A stretch of DNA of 15,489 bases, taken from positions 1 to 15,489 of the forward strand of contig DDWA01000036.1 of NCBI GenBank assembly GCA_002345425.1, read 5' to 3'. This document shows positions 1 to 7,068 of this stretch, piece after piece. This stretch comes from Caryophanales bacterium UBA2298. GTDB taxonomy: Bacteria; Bacillota_I; Bacilli_A; Izemoplasmatales; Hujiaoplasmataceae. Under the pieces are notes generated by a model. That model was not told the origin of the DNA, did no database searches, and worked only from the letters and a program-made list of their open reading frames with translations. Position numbers and translations under genes: made by a program. The first letter of the stretch is position 1, and each line of letters starts with the position of its first letter.

Positions 1-14
1 ACAATTTCCTAAGA

Positions 15-52
15 AATAAAAAAAAGAATTTATTGGGTCTAATAAATTCTTT
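15..52 (-). terminator. Rho-independent terminator closing the 1789-to-65 gene unit
   Basis: Read on the minus strand, a perfect 12-bp stem (AAAGAATTTATT at 52-41 pairing with AATAAATTCTTT at 34-23) closes a 6-nt loop and runs into a T-rich tract (plus-strand A run at about 16-25). It lies 12 bases past the stop of the gene ending at 65, so it ends that transcription unit. The stem is AT-rich but long and uninterrupted. Confidence 0.85.
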
Positions 53-64
53 GCATATCTACTT

Positions 65-763
65 TTAATTTTCTAACGCTAATAAGTTTTCTTTGTCTAA
101 TCTAAATAACCTAATAACAATCAAAACACAAAATACAATCCAAGGTATTAAACTAAGTAAAGCCATAACCATACCAATCATTCCTATACTTGAAGGAACA
201 CTCATTAAAATACCTGAGATTAACCCAATAATACCTGTAGCTTTAGTATAGAAACTATCTTTTAACATTATTATGCTAAATAAGATTAAAGACACAGCGC
301 TCAATACATAATAAACATTAAATGCTGTACCTTTCCATATATCCAAATAGCTCTCTACTGTTGCTAGTAAAGATGATTTAAGTAACATATCTTGACTTGC
401 AAAATACTTATTACTCAGTAATAACATCTCAATACTTCTATTACTGGTGTAATAAAGTATTGCACCAATAATTCCTGTAATTAAGGCAATATTTAAAAGT
501 GATGCTTTATCTTTTTTTAAAGTAATATACAATGTAAAATACATAAAGATTAAAAAAGTATTATTAACGATATAAAGCACATCTAAATGCATCAATCCTA
601 AAATTGGTTTATCTCTCATAAGTTCCAACCAACCCAATGCCGTTTCCGGCATTGGTTCAATCATGAAAATAATTACTTGAAGCGGAATAATCAAAATCAT
701 TAAAATAGTCAACCATTTTGTAATCTTAACAAAAGTTAAATTAGCTTTAAATTCTAAGTTCAT
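65..763 (-). CDS. Polytopic membrane protein, DUF4386-like
   Basis: This is a 232-residue integral membrane protein of unknown function. Hydrophobic segments are visible at about residues 17-35, 58-81, 88-105, 148-166 and 174-220, giving five or six membrane spans with short loops. No catalytic or metal-binding motif stands out. The overall pattern (N-terminal span, a loop with Met-Pro, then paired spans) resembles the DUF4386 group of Firmicute membrane proteins, but I hold that family call loosely. The ATG at 763 has an AGGTGAG ribosome binding site that overlaps the stop of the upstream gene (774), so the two are probably translationally coupled. It is the last gene of a three-gene unit and is followed at once by a strong terminator. 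Confidence 0.75.
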   Translation of the reverse strand: MNLEFKANLTFVKITKWLTILMILIIPLQVIIFMIEPMPETALGWLELMRDKPILGLMHLDVLYIVNNTFLIFMYFTLYITLKKDKASLLNIALITGIIGAILYYTSNRSIEMLLLSNKYFASQDMLLKSSLLATVESYLDIWKGTAFNVYYVLSAVSLILFSIIMLKDSFYTKATGIIGLISGILMSVPSSIGMIGMVMALLSLIPWIVFCVLIVIRLFRLDKENLLALEN

Positions 764-773
764 TTTTTCTCAC

Positions 774-1247
774 CTAAATATTTATGCTTTTTTCATTTCT
801 TTGTTCGCTAATAAATTTTTTAATCAAATTAGCAAACATAGCAATACCCAAAGAAAAAACCATTAAAAACAGTCCAATAATAATCAATCCTGGGGCGTCA
901 TCCATCTGTGCCAAAATATAAATAAAAGGCAGGTCAACTAAAAATACTCCCGCGACGATATAAGCCATCTTCCTAATTATCTTTAATAACTTTTCCGATG
1001 TTTCACTGACAAATTCTTTATTCTCCAATAAAATCAACAATTTAAAAGTGTTTACTAAACTTATCGCGTAAGGCACCGACATGACATAAATACTAATCAT
1101 CAGAACAAAAAGATAAGGCATATATAAAGAATCGCTACCAAGACCATCAATAAACAATAATGGGAAATGATAAAAATCCAAAAACAAAACCGGAATCAAT
1201 AAAATACCAAGTAATATCTTCAAAAATAATACAGGATAATTTTTCAT
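774..1247 (-). CDS. DUF2975-family membrane protein
   Basis: A 157-residue protein with four membrane spans at about residues 5-25, 43-72, 90-115 and 118-142. Between spans two and three is a short cytosolic stretch of the form L-x-N-K-E-F-V-S-E-T followed by basic residues and R-K-M-A-Y. That stretch is typical of DUF2975 proteins (the YoaS type). In many Firmicutes DUF2975 genes are followed by a small Xre-type regulator such as YozG. None is present here; another membrane protein follows instead. The start ATG at 1247 has an AAGAGAGA-type binding site, and the gap to the upstream gene is only 20 bases, so it is co-transcribed. The function of the family is not established. Confidence 0.75.
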   Translation of the reverse strand: MKNYPVLFLKILLGILLIPVLFLDFYHFPLLFIDGLGSDSLYMPYLFVLMISIYVMSVPYAISLVNTFKLLILLENKEFVSETSEKLLKIIRKMAYIVAGVFLVDLPFIYILAQMDDAPGLIIIGLFLMVFSLGIAMFANLIKKFISEQRNEKSINI

Positions 1248-1267
1248 TTCGCTAAATCTCTCTTTTC

Positions 1268-1789
1268 TTAATTATATTTTTGACTCAAAGCCATGAAATC
1301 GTTATATAAACTTTCCAATTCTTGACTTTCAATCGCTTTCTTCATCTGGTTAAAATTAACTGCTAAAGAATAAAACCCAAAATCAGGAGCTGCATCTTTT
1401 AGCATATCCATGACAGAGTCATCCAACATTAAAGCATCTACTAAATTTGTTTCTAACCTGTCAGCTAATTGATAATCGTTCTTATGGTATTTTTTCTCAC
1501 TTTCCTTATCAAAGACTGTATAAACATTTAACATTCTTTGACAAGAATTAAGCATTTGATAGACAATTTCTTCTTCTTGGTTTGTTCTAAACTTTCCTAA
1601 TAAATTTTCTTCCATATAAATCATATCTTCAACTTTTGTGAACATTCTTATTTCTATTTTATCAGGATTATCTTTTCTAAAAATAACCATTTGAAACGGT
1701 AAATATTTTTCATTCCAAATAATAACGCTAGTTAACATATAATCCTTATCTTTTAACCATGTAATTTCTTCTCTTGTGTGCTTATCCAT
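1268..1789 (-). CDS. Unrecognised cytosolic protein, first gene of the membrane-protein unit
   Basis: I do not recognise this 173-residue protein. It has no signal peptide or membrane span and is rich in charged residues and Met. The N-terminal half reads as alternating beta-strand stretches (about residues 18-52), and the C-terminal half as acidic helices ending in Q-K-Y-N. A clear promoter lies upstream (1823-1851). AGGAGAG stands about 12 bases before the ATG at 1789, a slightly long spacing. The same-strand genes that follow are both membrane proteins, so a regulatory or accessory role for them is possible but only inferred. Confidence 0.7.
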   Translation of the reverse strand: MDKHTREEITWLKDKDYMLTSVIIWNEKYLPFQMVIFRKDNPDKIEIRMFTKVEDMIYMEENLLGKFRTNQEEEIVYQMLNSCQRMLNVYTVFDKESEKKYHKNDYQLADRLETNLVDALMLDDSVMDMLKDAAPDFGFYSLAVNFNQMKKAIESQELESLYNDFMALSQKYN

Positions 1790-1822
1790 GTTATAATCTC
1801 TCTCCTACTTTAAATTAAATCT

Positions 1823-1851
1823 ATTATAAAATATTCTCTAAAAAAAACCAA
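1823..1851 (-). promoter_or_regulatory. Sigma-A-type promoter of the 1789-to-65 unit
   Basis: On the minus strand there is a TTGGTT -35 box (1851-1846), a 17-bp spacer and a perfect TATAAT -10 box (1828-1823). Transcription would start near 1816, about 27 bases before the ATG at 1789. The position and spacing fit the gene it precedes. Confidence 0.75.
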
Positions 1852-1880
1852 TAATTTTTTTTATTTTTTACAAATAGATA

Positions 1881-2252
1881 CTATCTCCAGAAAGTTGAGA
1901 TATTAGCCTTATCTTCAATATTGAAATCGATAATCTTTTTAAGTAAATCATAATCAAAGCTTTTGTTCCAAGGAAATTTAACAAACATCATTGATTGTTC
2001 AAGTCCCGCTTCTTTAATTTTTTCTGTGAAAAGATCAACGGTCTTTTTTTCAGGAGCAATGGCAATATGGTTTTTAGAAAAACTAAACCCAATGATATAA
2101 GTACCGTGATCCGTAAACATCGGTTGATTCCATTTGATATGGGGTTTTAAGTCTGGATAACTCGTTTCAATCCATTCTATTAATTCCACCATTCTTTCTC
2201 GATGGTCATTATTGACAATCGTTTCTACATACTCATTAAAAACGCTATTCAT
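1881..2252 (-). CDS. DUF1801 / YdhG-like small protein
   Basis: A 123-residue cytosolic protein. Its core contains the signature W-N-Q-P-M-F-T-x-H-G-T-Y-I-I-G-F-S and, a few residues on, K-N-H-I-A-I-A-P-E, followed by a Lys/Phe/Pro-Trp stretch. This matches DUF1801 proteins, a group that includes Bacillus YdhG, which has been described as a frataxin-like iron chaperone. Whether this copy binds iron cannot be seen. I start it at the ATG at 2252 because AGAGGTGA lies 9 bases upstream. The in-frame ATG at 2291 sits inside the -10 box of the promoter and has no binding site. It has its own extended -10 promoter and stands apart from the genes on both sides. Confidence 0.85.
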   Translation of the reverse strand: MNSVFNEYVETIVNNDHRERMVELIEWIETSYPDLKPHIKWNQPMFTDHGTYIIGFSFSKNHIAIAPEKKTVDLFTEKIKEAGLEQSMMFVKFPWNKSFDYDLLKKIIDFNIEDKANISTFWR

Positions 2253-2289
2253 ATATTTTTTCACCTCTTCATAATTTAAAGTTAATATC

Positions 2290-2298
2290 ATTATATCA
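2290..2298 (-). promoter_or_regulatory. Extended -10 promoter of the DUF1801 gene
   Basis: The minus strand reads TGATATAAT, that is a TGn extension plus perfect TATAAT. No convincing -35 box is present, which is usual for extended -10 promoters. Transcription would begin near 2283, giving a leader of about 30 bases before the chosen ATG at 2252. Confidence 0.6.
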
Positions 2299-2332
2299 TA
2301 ATCTTTAATTGTGATTATTGATAATTAACTAT

Positions 2333-2367
2333 TAAAAAAGAAAAGGCCCTCACTTTGAAGAGCCTTT
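2333..2367 (-). terminator. Terminator of the Wzz-like gene
   Basis: On the minus strand a stem at 2367-2342 (AAAGGCTCTT pairing with GAGGGCCTTT and including two G-U pairs) closes a 6-base loop and is followed by TTCTTTTTT. It begins 15 bases past the stop at 2382, so it ends the monocistronic transcript and separates it from the DUF1801 gene. Confidence 0.9.
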
Positions 2368-2381
2368 ATACATTTTAATAT

Positions 2382-3770
2382 TTACTCTTTATCCTTTTTT
2401 AATTCATTTCTTTTATTAGCATTATAATCTAAAAGGAATATTACTCCAAAACCGATAATACCACCTAAGATTATTCCAATCGCACCATAAAGAACAATGC
2501 TTGTTCCAGCAACTAATTGTGGTGGCATCAATGTCTTTACTAAACCTCTAGTGACAAATAAATTGTATTCTGTTAAAAGTACATCAACATCTTCAACAAT
2601 GTTACTCAAGACAACTGAAGCGCCGTCAATCGATGCTTCGACATTAGCTATTTCAGCAGCTTCTTTTTCTGGTGTTACAACAAATAGTGGATCATTGCCT
2701 TCAAGACGATCAATTCTTAAATTATAATAAATGATATCTTGTTCATATTCAGCTATTTTAGTTTTAGTAGAAACTAAATTAGCATATAAAGTATTAAGAT
2801 ATGGATCGGTATCCAAATTATAACCGCTATCAAGTCCTGGGATAATAATCGTTGAAGTACTACCGACATAATTATCGATTAAAGTTTGTAATCCTGTTTC
2901 AATATCTTCTTCTTTGGCTAAAGATAATTCGTATTGTTCTACACGGTATTGATAGATAGTAATCAATAAATCTTTATCTTTCGATAAAAGATAATTATTG
3001 ATTCTTGATTCCATATTATTTAATTCAATTGTTCTCAAGACACTTGTTCTTACTAAAATATCATTAAAACTGATTCCTAAAGTTGAAGAAACAAATTCAT
3101 TAGCACCAGGCATGACGTTACTAATTGCGTTATTAATCAATGTTACCTGTGAATTTAAGATTTCATAAGCTTCTATATAATCATACTCATCTAAACTTAC
3201 TTCAGTAAAATCTAAAATAACAGTTCTTTGAACATATTTTCTTTCAAACTCAGTTCTAAGGCCGTCAACTAGTGCAGTTAGAATATTTTTAGCTTTCGTT
3301 TCAGTAATGTTTAATGCACTAAAGTCCATAGTCATGGTAAACGAGGTTGGATAGTAAGTGTAATCCACTCCTTTTTCCAAAGAATTAATAATAATTTCTT
3401 GAATATTATTGGGAACTATCGGCGTTAATTTAATACTGCTCTTTAATTCATCAACTGACATGTCCAATGCCATCTGTTCGATAACATTCCCATATACGGG
3501 ACCATCAAAAACACCACCATAATCAAATCTTTGCCCATCAGGATATTCGCCTAAATTAATTCCGTTCCATTGTAATTCTATAACAGTCGCGACCTGAACA
3601 TCACTTTTATTAACCAAATATCCAGCAAAAACTGAAACAAATAAACCAATAAAAGTAATGATGATTAAAACCCATTTCCAATTCCAAACCACAGTGAAAA
3701 TTTCTTTTAAAGAAATACCTGGATCTTCTTCTATCATGGATTCATTATAAATTCTTTCTTTATCTTCCAT
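2382..3770 (-). CDS. Wzz/chain-length-determinant-like membrane protein
   Basis: A 462-residue protein with the topology of polysaccharide co-polymerases. It has an acidic cytosolic N-terminus, a first membrane span at about residues 33-53, a large extracytoplasmic region of about 365 residues with long helical heptad-like stretches, and a second span at about 422-447 followed by a basic cytosolic tail. A proline pair just before the second span and the Gly-rich span itself fit the Wzz pattern. There is no C-terminal tyrosine kinase domain. I start at the ATG at 3770, which has GGAGG five bases upstream. The in-frame ATG at 3782 overlaps that same binding site and has none of its own. It is a single-gene unit, and no glycosyltransferase, flippase or polymerase lies in the window, so its partner system is elsewhere or its role differs. 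Confidence 0.7.
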   Translation of the reverse strand: MEDKERIYNESMIEEDPGISLKEIFTVVWNWKWVLIIITFIGLFVSVFAGYLVNKSDVQVATVIELQWNGINLGEYPDGQRFDYGGVFDGPVYGNVIEQMALDMSVDELKSSIKLTPIVPNNIQEIIINSLEKGVDYTYYPTSFTMTMDFSALNITETKAKNILTALVDGLRTEFERKYVQRTVILDFTEVSLDEYDYIEAYEILNSQVTLINNAISNVMPGANEFVSSTLGISFNDILVRTSVLRTIELNNMESRINNYLLSKDKDLLITIYQYRVEQYELSLAKEEDIETGLQTLIDNYVGSTSTIIIPGLDSGYNLDTDPYLNTLYANLVSTKTKIAEYEQDIIYYNLRIDRLEGNDPLFVVTPEKEAAEIANVEASIDGASVVLSNIVEDVDVLLTEYNLFVTRGLVKTLMPPQLVAGTSIVLYGAIGIILGGIIGFGVIFLLDYNANKRNELKKDKE

Positions 3771-3817
3771 GTTTTCCTCCATGTTCTAATTATTAAATTA
3801 TAATTCTTTATGGCAAT

Positions 3818-3826
3818 ATTATATCA
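3818..3826 (-). promoter_or_regulatory. Extended -10 promoter of the Wzz-like gene
   Basis: The minus strand reads TGATATAAT, identical over nine bases to the extended -10 in front of the DUF1801 gene. The -35 position is AT-rich without a clear box. Transcription would start near 3811, about 40 bases before the ATG at 3770. Confidence 0.55.
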
Positions 3827-3904
3827 TAATAAATTATAAATTAAAATATTTTGAATGAATTGTTGATTTTTAAGTTAAAAAATAAATATTAAGCAAATAA
3901 ATAT

Positions 3905-3939
3905 AGGCTATCTGGAAGGTAAATTGCTACAGATAGCCT
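3905..3939 (-). terminator. Terminator after the sensor kinase gene
   Basis: A perfect 10-bp inverted repeat (AGGCTATCTG at 3939-3930 and CAGATAGCCT at 3914-3905 on the minus strand) encloses a 15-base loop and is followed by the T-rich stretch ATATTTATTT. It lies 16 bases after the kinase stop at 3956. The interrupted T tract makes it less ideal than the others, but the position fits the end of the metal/two-component unit. Confidence 0.7.
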
Positions 3940-3955
3940 TTATACATAAGCTTTT

Positions 3956-5191
3956 CTATTTAAATTTAATAGTAATTTTTGTTCCTTGATTGATTTTAGT
4001 TTCAAAATCGATTTTGTAACCTAGTCTCTCAATGATTTCAAAGACAATCTGTAGACCCATTCCTGATCCTTTTTTGTTATAAAGATATGCTTCTTCAGAA
4101 CGGTATGGTCCTTGCTTTATCATACAGTAGGTTTCTTCATCCATACCTATACCATTATCAGTAATAATCAAGTTATGATCATCAGCACTTAATTTAATAT
4201 TTATTTTTCCTTTTAAATCAGTATAATGAAAAGCATTAAAAAGTAAGTTTTCGACAATCCTTGAAATATCAATATAAGAAATATTTAAATTGTAATCATC
4301 AACAAGAGATACTACAGCAATTTCTTTTGTTTTAAATACTTCGTTTAATCTCGAAATTATACTTTCAATAATCGGTTTAATATTTTGTTTTGCTTGATTG
4401 AAATCAGAACTTTGCTGCATAAACTTAGGAACCATTTTATCCAAAAACTTCACTTCATTAATCAAATCATTCATAACTTCTTCAGAAAACTCAATCTTAC
4501 CCAAAGCCATACCCTCGACGTAAGCTCTAATAACGGTTAAAGGGGTTTTAATATCATGTGCTAATACTTTAACATATTCTTTTTGATATTCTCTAATTCT
4601 TCTTTCACTCTCAATTAATTCCAGCATATGCACACTGACAGCTTCTAAATCACTAAAGTTAAACCCATCACCCTTTTTACCAATATGCATTAAATCTTTT
4701 TCCAATAAGTTATACCAAGAATTCAAATACCAATAAAGCAGTTGTAAAAAGACTAAAAACAAGATAAAAGAAAATGAATTTAAAATGATTAAACCAAAAC
4801 TTAATTCATTTCCTAGAATTGAGTTTTGGCTATCAAAGATAACACTGCCAATCAACAAACCCTCATTATCATAAAGATTGATTTTCTCATCAATCTTTGG
4901 CGCTTCCTCAGTAACATAAACTAAATTATCTAATTCATCGTAATAAGCAATAAATATTCCTTGTGTATGATAAAAATGTTCAGTATAAGTCACAGCTATT
5001 GCTTCACTTTCCATTGTCAATAAATGGACCATCATCGTTTTATAATTATCTAATTGTCTTTTCTGTTCTCTTTCGTATTGATACTTTGAAAATCCATAAA
5101 CAGCGATATTCGATAACAATAAAAAAGACGCAAAGACAATCACAAAGAACTTCACTGTTCTTTGTTTAAAAAAGCTCTTAAAACTAGTCAT
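3956..5191 (-). CDS. Sensor histidine kinase of a two-component system
   Basis: A 411-residue membrane kinase. It has a first span at about residues 14-33, an extracytoplasmic sensor of about 95 residues, a second span at about 131-155 and a linker. The HisKA domain carries the H-box L-A-H-D-I-K-T-P-L with phospho-acceptor His212. The ATPase domain shows the N-box (E-N-L-L-F-N-A, Asn319), the G1 box D-N-G-I-G-M (from 345) and the G2 box G-S-G-M-G-L (375-380), so it should be active. The sensor segment contains several Met and His residues (for example a H-F-Y-H stretch), compatible with a metal signal but no proof. The ATG at 5191 has AGGTGAG just upstream. An in-frame GTG at 5200 overlaps that site and is less likely. 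The gene overlaps the response regulator by 8 bases, implying coupled translation. Confidence 0.93.
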   Translation of the reverse strand: MTSFKSFFKQRTVKFFVIVFASFLLLSNIAVYGFSKYQYEREQKRQLDNYKTMMVHLLTMESEAIAVTYTEHFYHTQGIFIAYYDELDNLVYVTEEAPKIDEKINLYDNEGLLIGSVIFDSQNSILGNELSFGLIILNSFSFILFLVFLQLLYWYLNSWYNLLEKDLMHIGKKGDGFNFSDLEAVSVHMLELIESERRIREYQKEYVKVLAHDIKTPLTVIRAYVEGMALGKIEFSEEVMNDLINEVKFLDKMVPKFMQQSSDFNQAKQNIKPIIESIISRLNEVFKTKEIAVVSLVDDYNLNISYIDISRIVENLLFNAFHYTDLKGKINIKLSADDHNLIITDNGIGMDEETYCMIKQGPYRSEEAYLYNKKGSGMGLQIVFEIIERLGYKIDFETKINQGTKITIKFK

Positions 5192-5867
5192 CTTTCTCAC
5201 CTACAAACTGATAACCAACACCATAATGAGTTTTAATATATTTTGGTTTATTGATATCATCATTTACTACTTTCCTAATGTTTTTTATATAGACGTCAAT
5301 TACCCTATCATAAGCATCGCTTTCGCTAAATAACTGTTCAATTATCTGAGCTCTAGAAAATATATGTTTAGGATGTGTTATCAAAAGCATTAAAACTTCA
5401 TATTCATAGTTCGTGAGTTTTATAAGTTCTTTTTTAAAAACAACTTCTCTTTTTTCAGGATCAATCACTAATTCTTTATCATAAAAACTATATAAAGTAG
5501 GCATTGTTTTTTCGATTCTTTTTTCAATATTCTTTAATTTCACCATAACTTCTTTAACAGAAAAAGGCTTGGTCAAATAATCATCAGCACCAAGCTTTAA
5601 TACATCTATTTTATCGTCCATCTCAGTCTTAGCTGAGATGACGATGATATATATGTTACTTTCTTTTCTAATTCTTTTGATCAAATCTTCGCCTTGGAGA
5701 TTTGGTAACATCAAATCAGTTATTACCAAATCAAACTTATTGCTAGCAAGAGCAGTTAATGCTTGCTCAGCATTATATGCTTGAAAGACTTGATGTTTCT
5801 CTCCCTTAGCGAATTTAGCCAATAGTTCATTAATCTTTAAGTGATCTTCAACAATTAAAATCTTCAT
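5184..5867 (-). CDS. OmpR/PhoB-family response regulator
   Basis: A 227-residue two-domain regulator. The receiver domain has the acidic pair Glu7/Asp8, phospho-acceptor Asp51 in V-I-T-D-L-M-L-P, Ser78, Tyr97 and Lys100 in L-T-K-P-F, a complete active site. The C-terminal winged-helix domain (about 128-223) ends with the usual Y-I-K-T-H-Y-G-V-G-Y-Q-F pattern. Such regulators bind direct repeats spaced by about one helical turn, and a pair like that (11-bp period) sits at 7439-7457 in front of the metal operon. The gene follows the HMA gene by 78 bases with no terminator in between, and the partner kinase follows with an 8-base overlap. Regulation of the metal genes is inferred from this position. 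Confidence 0.93.
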   Translation of the reverse strand: MKILIVEDHLKINELLAKFAKGEKHQVFQAYNAEQALTALASNKFDLVITDLMLPNLQGEDLIKRIRKESNIYIIVISAKTEMDDKIDVLKLGADDYLTKPFSVKEVMVKLKNIEKRIEKTMPTLYSFYDKELVIDPEKREVVFKKELIKLTNYEYEVLMLLITHPKHIFSRAQIIEQLFSESDAYDRVIDVYIKNIRKVVNDDINKPKYIKTHYGVGYQFVGEKDD

Positions 5868-5881
5868 TTCACTTCACCAAC

Positions 5882-5923
5882 TTTATAGATTAATTATAAC
5901 CTATAAACTGCTTATTATAATAA
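5882..5923 (-). promoter_or_regulatory. Possible internal promoter and operator of the two-component genes
   Basis: A TATAAT -10 box lies on the minus strand at 5898-5893, about 25 bases before the regulator ATG. It sits inside an inverted repeat, TTTATAG (5882-5888) and CTATAAA (5901-5907), separated by 12 bases. The -35 position falls in a perfect 12-bp palindrome, TTATTATAATAA (5912-5923), not in a good -35 box. This could let the regulator genes be transcribed apart from the metal operon and be autoregulated. All motifs are AT-only or nearly so, so chance is a real alternative. Confidence 0.35.
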
Positions 5924-5945
5924 CGATATGATAATTTTAAATAAT

Positions 5946-6179
5946 TTACGCTTCTTCTTTGGCAATATTAATGATTCTTACACTATAACCAGCATTTTCA
6001 ATCTTATTAGTGATTCTTTTAATAATTTCTTGATCATCAGCGTACTCAATTCTTGCGATCATATCAGCATGATCAATTTCAGACCTAATGATATCTTCGC
6101 TATTTATTTCTCGATTAATCCGGTTGAAACAACCAGCACACTTGATTCCACCTAATTTAATTCTTGCAACATAATTCAT
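5946..6179 (-). CDS. HMA-domain metal-binding protein (copper-chaperone type)
   Basis: A 77-residue protein made of one heavy-metal-associated domain. It begins with a beta strand leading into G-I-K-C-A-G-C, with the metal-binding Cys14 and Cys17. A helix, two strands, a second helix and G-Y-S-V-R-I follow, the ferredoxin-like order of CopZ-type chaperones. It has no signal peptide, so it would bind Cu(I) or a similar soft metal in the cytosol. The usual G-M-T-C is replaced by G-I-K-C. I start at the ATG at 6179, whose TGA overlap with the CueP gene (ATGA) and upstream GGAGGTGG make it the clear choice over the ATG at 6203. No P-type ATPase that it could serve is in the window. Confidence 0.88.
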   Translation of the reverse strand: MNYVARIKLGGIKCAGCFNRINREINSEDIIRSEIDHADMIARIEYADDQEIIKRITNKIENAGYSVRIINIAKEEA

Positions 6180-6715
6180 GTTAATTCCACCTCCGTAAAA
6201 CATGTTTGGTCTAATCTTCCTTCTACCACAAATTCATTGGAAAGTGAATTAGCTGAAACGGAAATTCTGTATATTTCATTACTATCAAGAAAAAGACCAA
6301 TAAACCCATCTTCTCCAGTGTTTTTAAATCCTTCAGATAATACATTACCTTCTTCGTCATAGATAATGACATAAACTTCCTTGTTAACCATTTCGCCTTG
6401 ACAACCAGTTAAACTATGAGTATAACACTCATGGGTTAAACTGGTGTATGGCGCAAAAGAAATATAAAGCATATCTTCTGGTAAGTCAAATTTATATTCA
6501 TAATCTTCAATCAAAATTTTTACTTCTTGATCCGTAATGCTTGATTTTACTTCACCGGTAAAATCGTTATCTTCTAATCTTTCAATCAATTCAGTAATTT
6601 TAAGATTTGCTAGTCCGGCTTTTACTAAAGAGTTTTTCTTGGTAATATTATTTATTACAATCACACCTACCAAGATTAAACTTATTAAAACTAAGCCAAT
6701 TAAATACTTTTTCAC
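6176..6715 (-). CDS. cueP: CueP-family copper-binding envelope protein
   Basis: A 179-residue exported protein. An N-terminal hydrophobic stretch (about residues 4-22) after M-K-K is a signal or anchor. The mature part contains F-A-P-Y-T-S-L-T-H-E-C-Y-T-H-S-L-T-G-C-Q-G-E, with Cys97 and Cys105, and a third cysteine at 172 near the C-terminus. This His/Cys block and the three-cysteine layout match CueP, the periplasmic copper-binding protein of Salmonella. In a Gram-positive-type cell it would sit on the outer face of the membrane. I choose the GTG at 6715, which has GGTGA five bases upstream and gives an M-K-K start. The TTG at 6727 and GTG at 6724 overlap the preceding gene and lack a binding site. 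It is coupled to the HMA gene through ATGA. Confidence 0.85.
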   Translation of the reverse strand: MKKYLIGLVLISLILVGVIVINNITKKNSLVKAGLANLKITELIERLEDNDFTGEVKSSITDQEVKILIEDYEYKFDLPEDMLYISFAPYTSLTHECYTHSLTGCQGEMVNKEVYVIIYDEEGNVLSEGFKNTGEDGFIGLFLDSNEIYRISVSANSLSNEFVVEGRLDQTCFTEVELT

Positions 6716-6720
6716 ATCTA

Positions 6721-7065
6721 TCACCAACGATAATTATAGTTTTCTAAGATGTAATCTACTAATTCTTCTTTTACATCTTCGATTATTATATTTTTCTCAT
6801 CATCTGTTAAACCAGTCAAATCGTATTCAGCTAATTTTTCTGTATATAATAAGTCAACTTCTTCTTGTTGAGAGTCACTTAATCTTAAATATAATTCTTC
6901 ATAAGTAAGTTCGTTTTGATAATATCCATGACAATAACCACCGCCAGGGTAATAATTATAATTTTGCGTTTCAATATTTTCCTGAACATAATAACCTCTA
7001 ATCATTGTAAAACCTATTACAGTAAGCGATAAAAGGATTAAAAATGTAAATAATAACTTTTTCAT
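6721..7065 (-). CDS. Small secreted or anchored Tyr-rich protein of the metal operon
   Basis: I do not recognise this 114-residue protein. Residues 1-22 form a clear signal peptide or membrane anchor beginning M-K-K-L-L. A Tyr/Gly-rich segment follows (about 35-49) containing Y-Y-P-G-G-G-Y-C-H-G-Y-Y with the single Cys45 next to His46. The remainder (about 53-110) is an acidic, helical region. The Cys-His pair within an aromatic-Gly loop could be a metal ligand site, and the setting between a Met-rich membrane protein and CueP supports an envelope metal-binding role. Both points are inferences. GAGGTG, overlapping the stop region of the upstream gene, serves as binding site, and the downstream CueP start is five bases past its stop. 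Confidence 0.75.
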   Translation of the reverse strand: MKKLLFTFLILLSLTVIGFTMIRGYYVQENIETQNYNYYPGGGYCHGYYQNELTYEELYLRLSDSQQEEVDLLYTEKLAEYDLTGLTDDEKNIIIEDVKEELVDYILENYNYRW

Positions 7066-7068
7066 TCT

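Noticed and set aside
2497..2727. Plus-strand open frame opposite the Wzz-like gene
   Set aside because: Low-complexity Ser/Thr product, antisense to a well-supported gene, no ribosome binding site.
3852..3861. TGAATGAATT upstream of the Wzz-like gene, shared with the metal-operon repeats
   Set aside because: The second half of the 11-bp direct repeat is missing, and a single AT-rich 10-mer match is expected by chance.
6537..6908. Plus-strand open frame opposite the CueP gene and its upstream neighbour
   Set aside because: It spans the junction of two real genes in antisense, and its Leu/Ser-rich product looks like a shadow.
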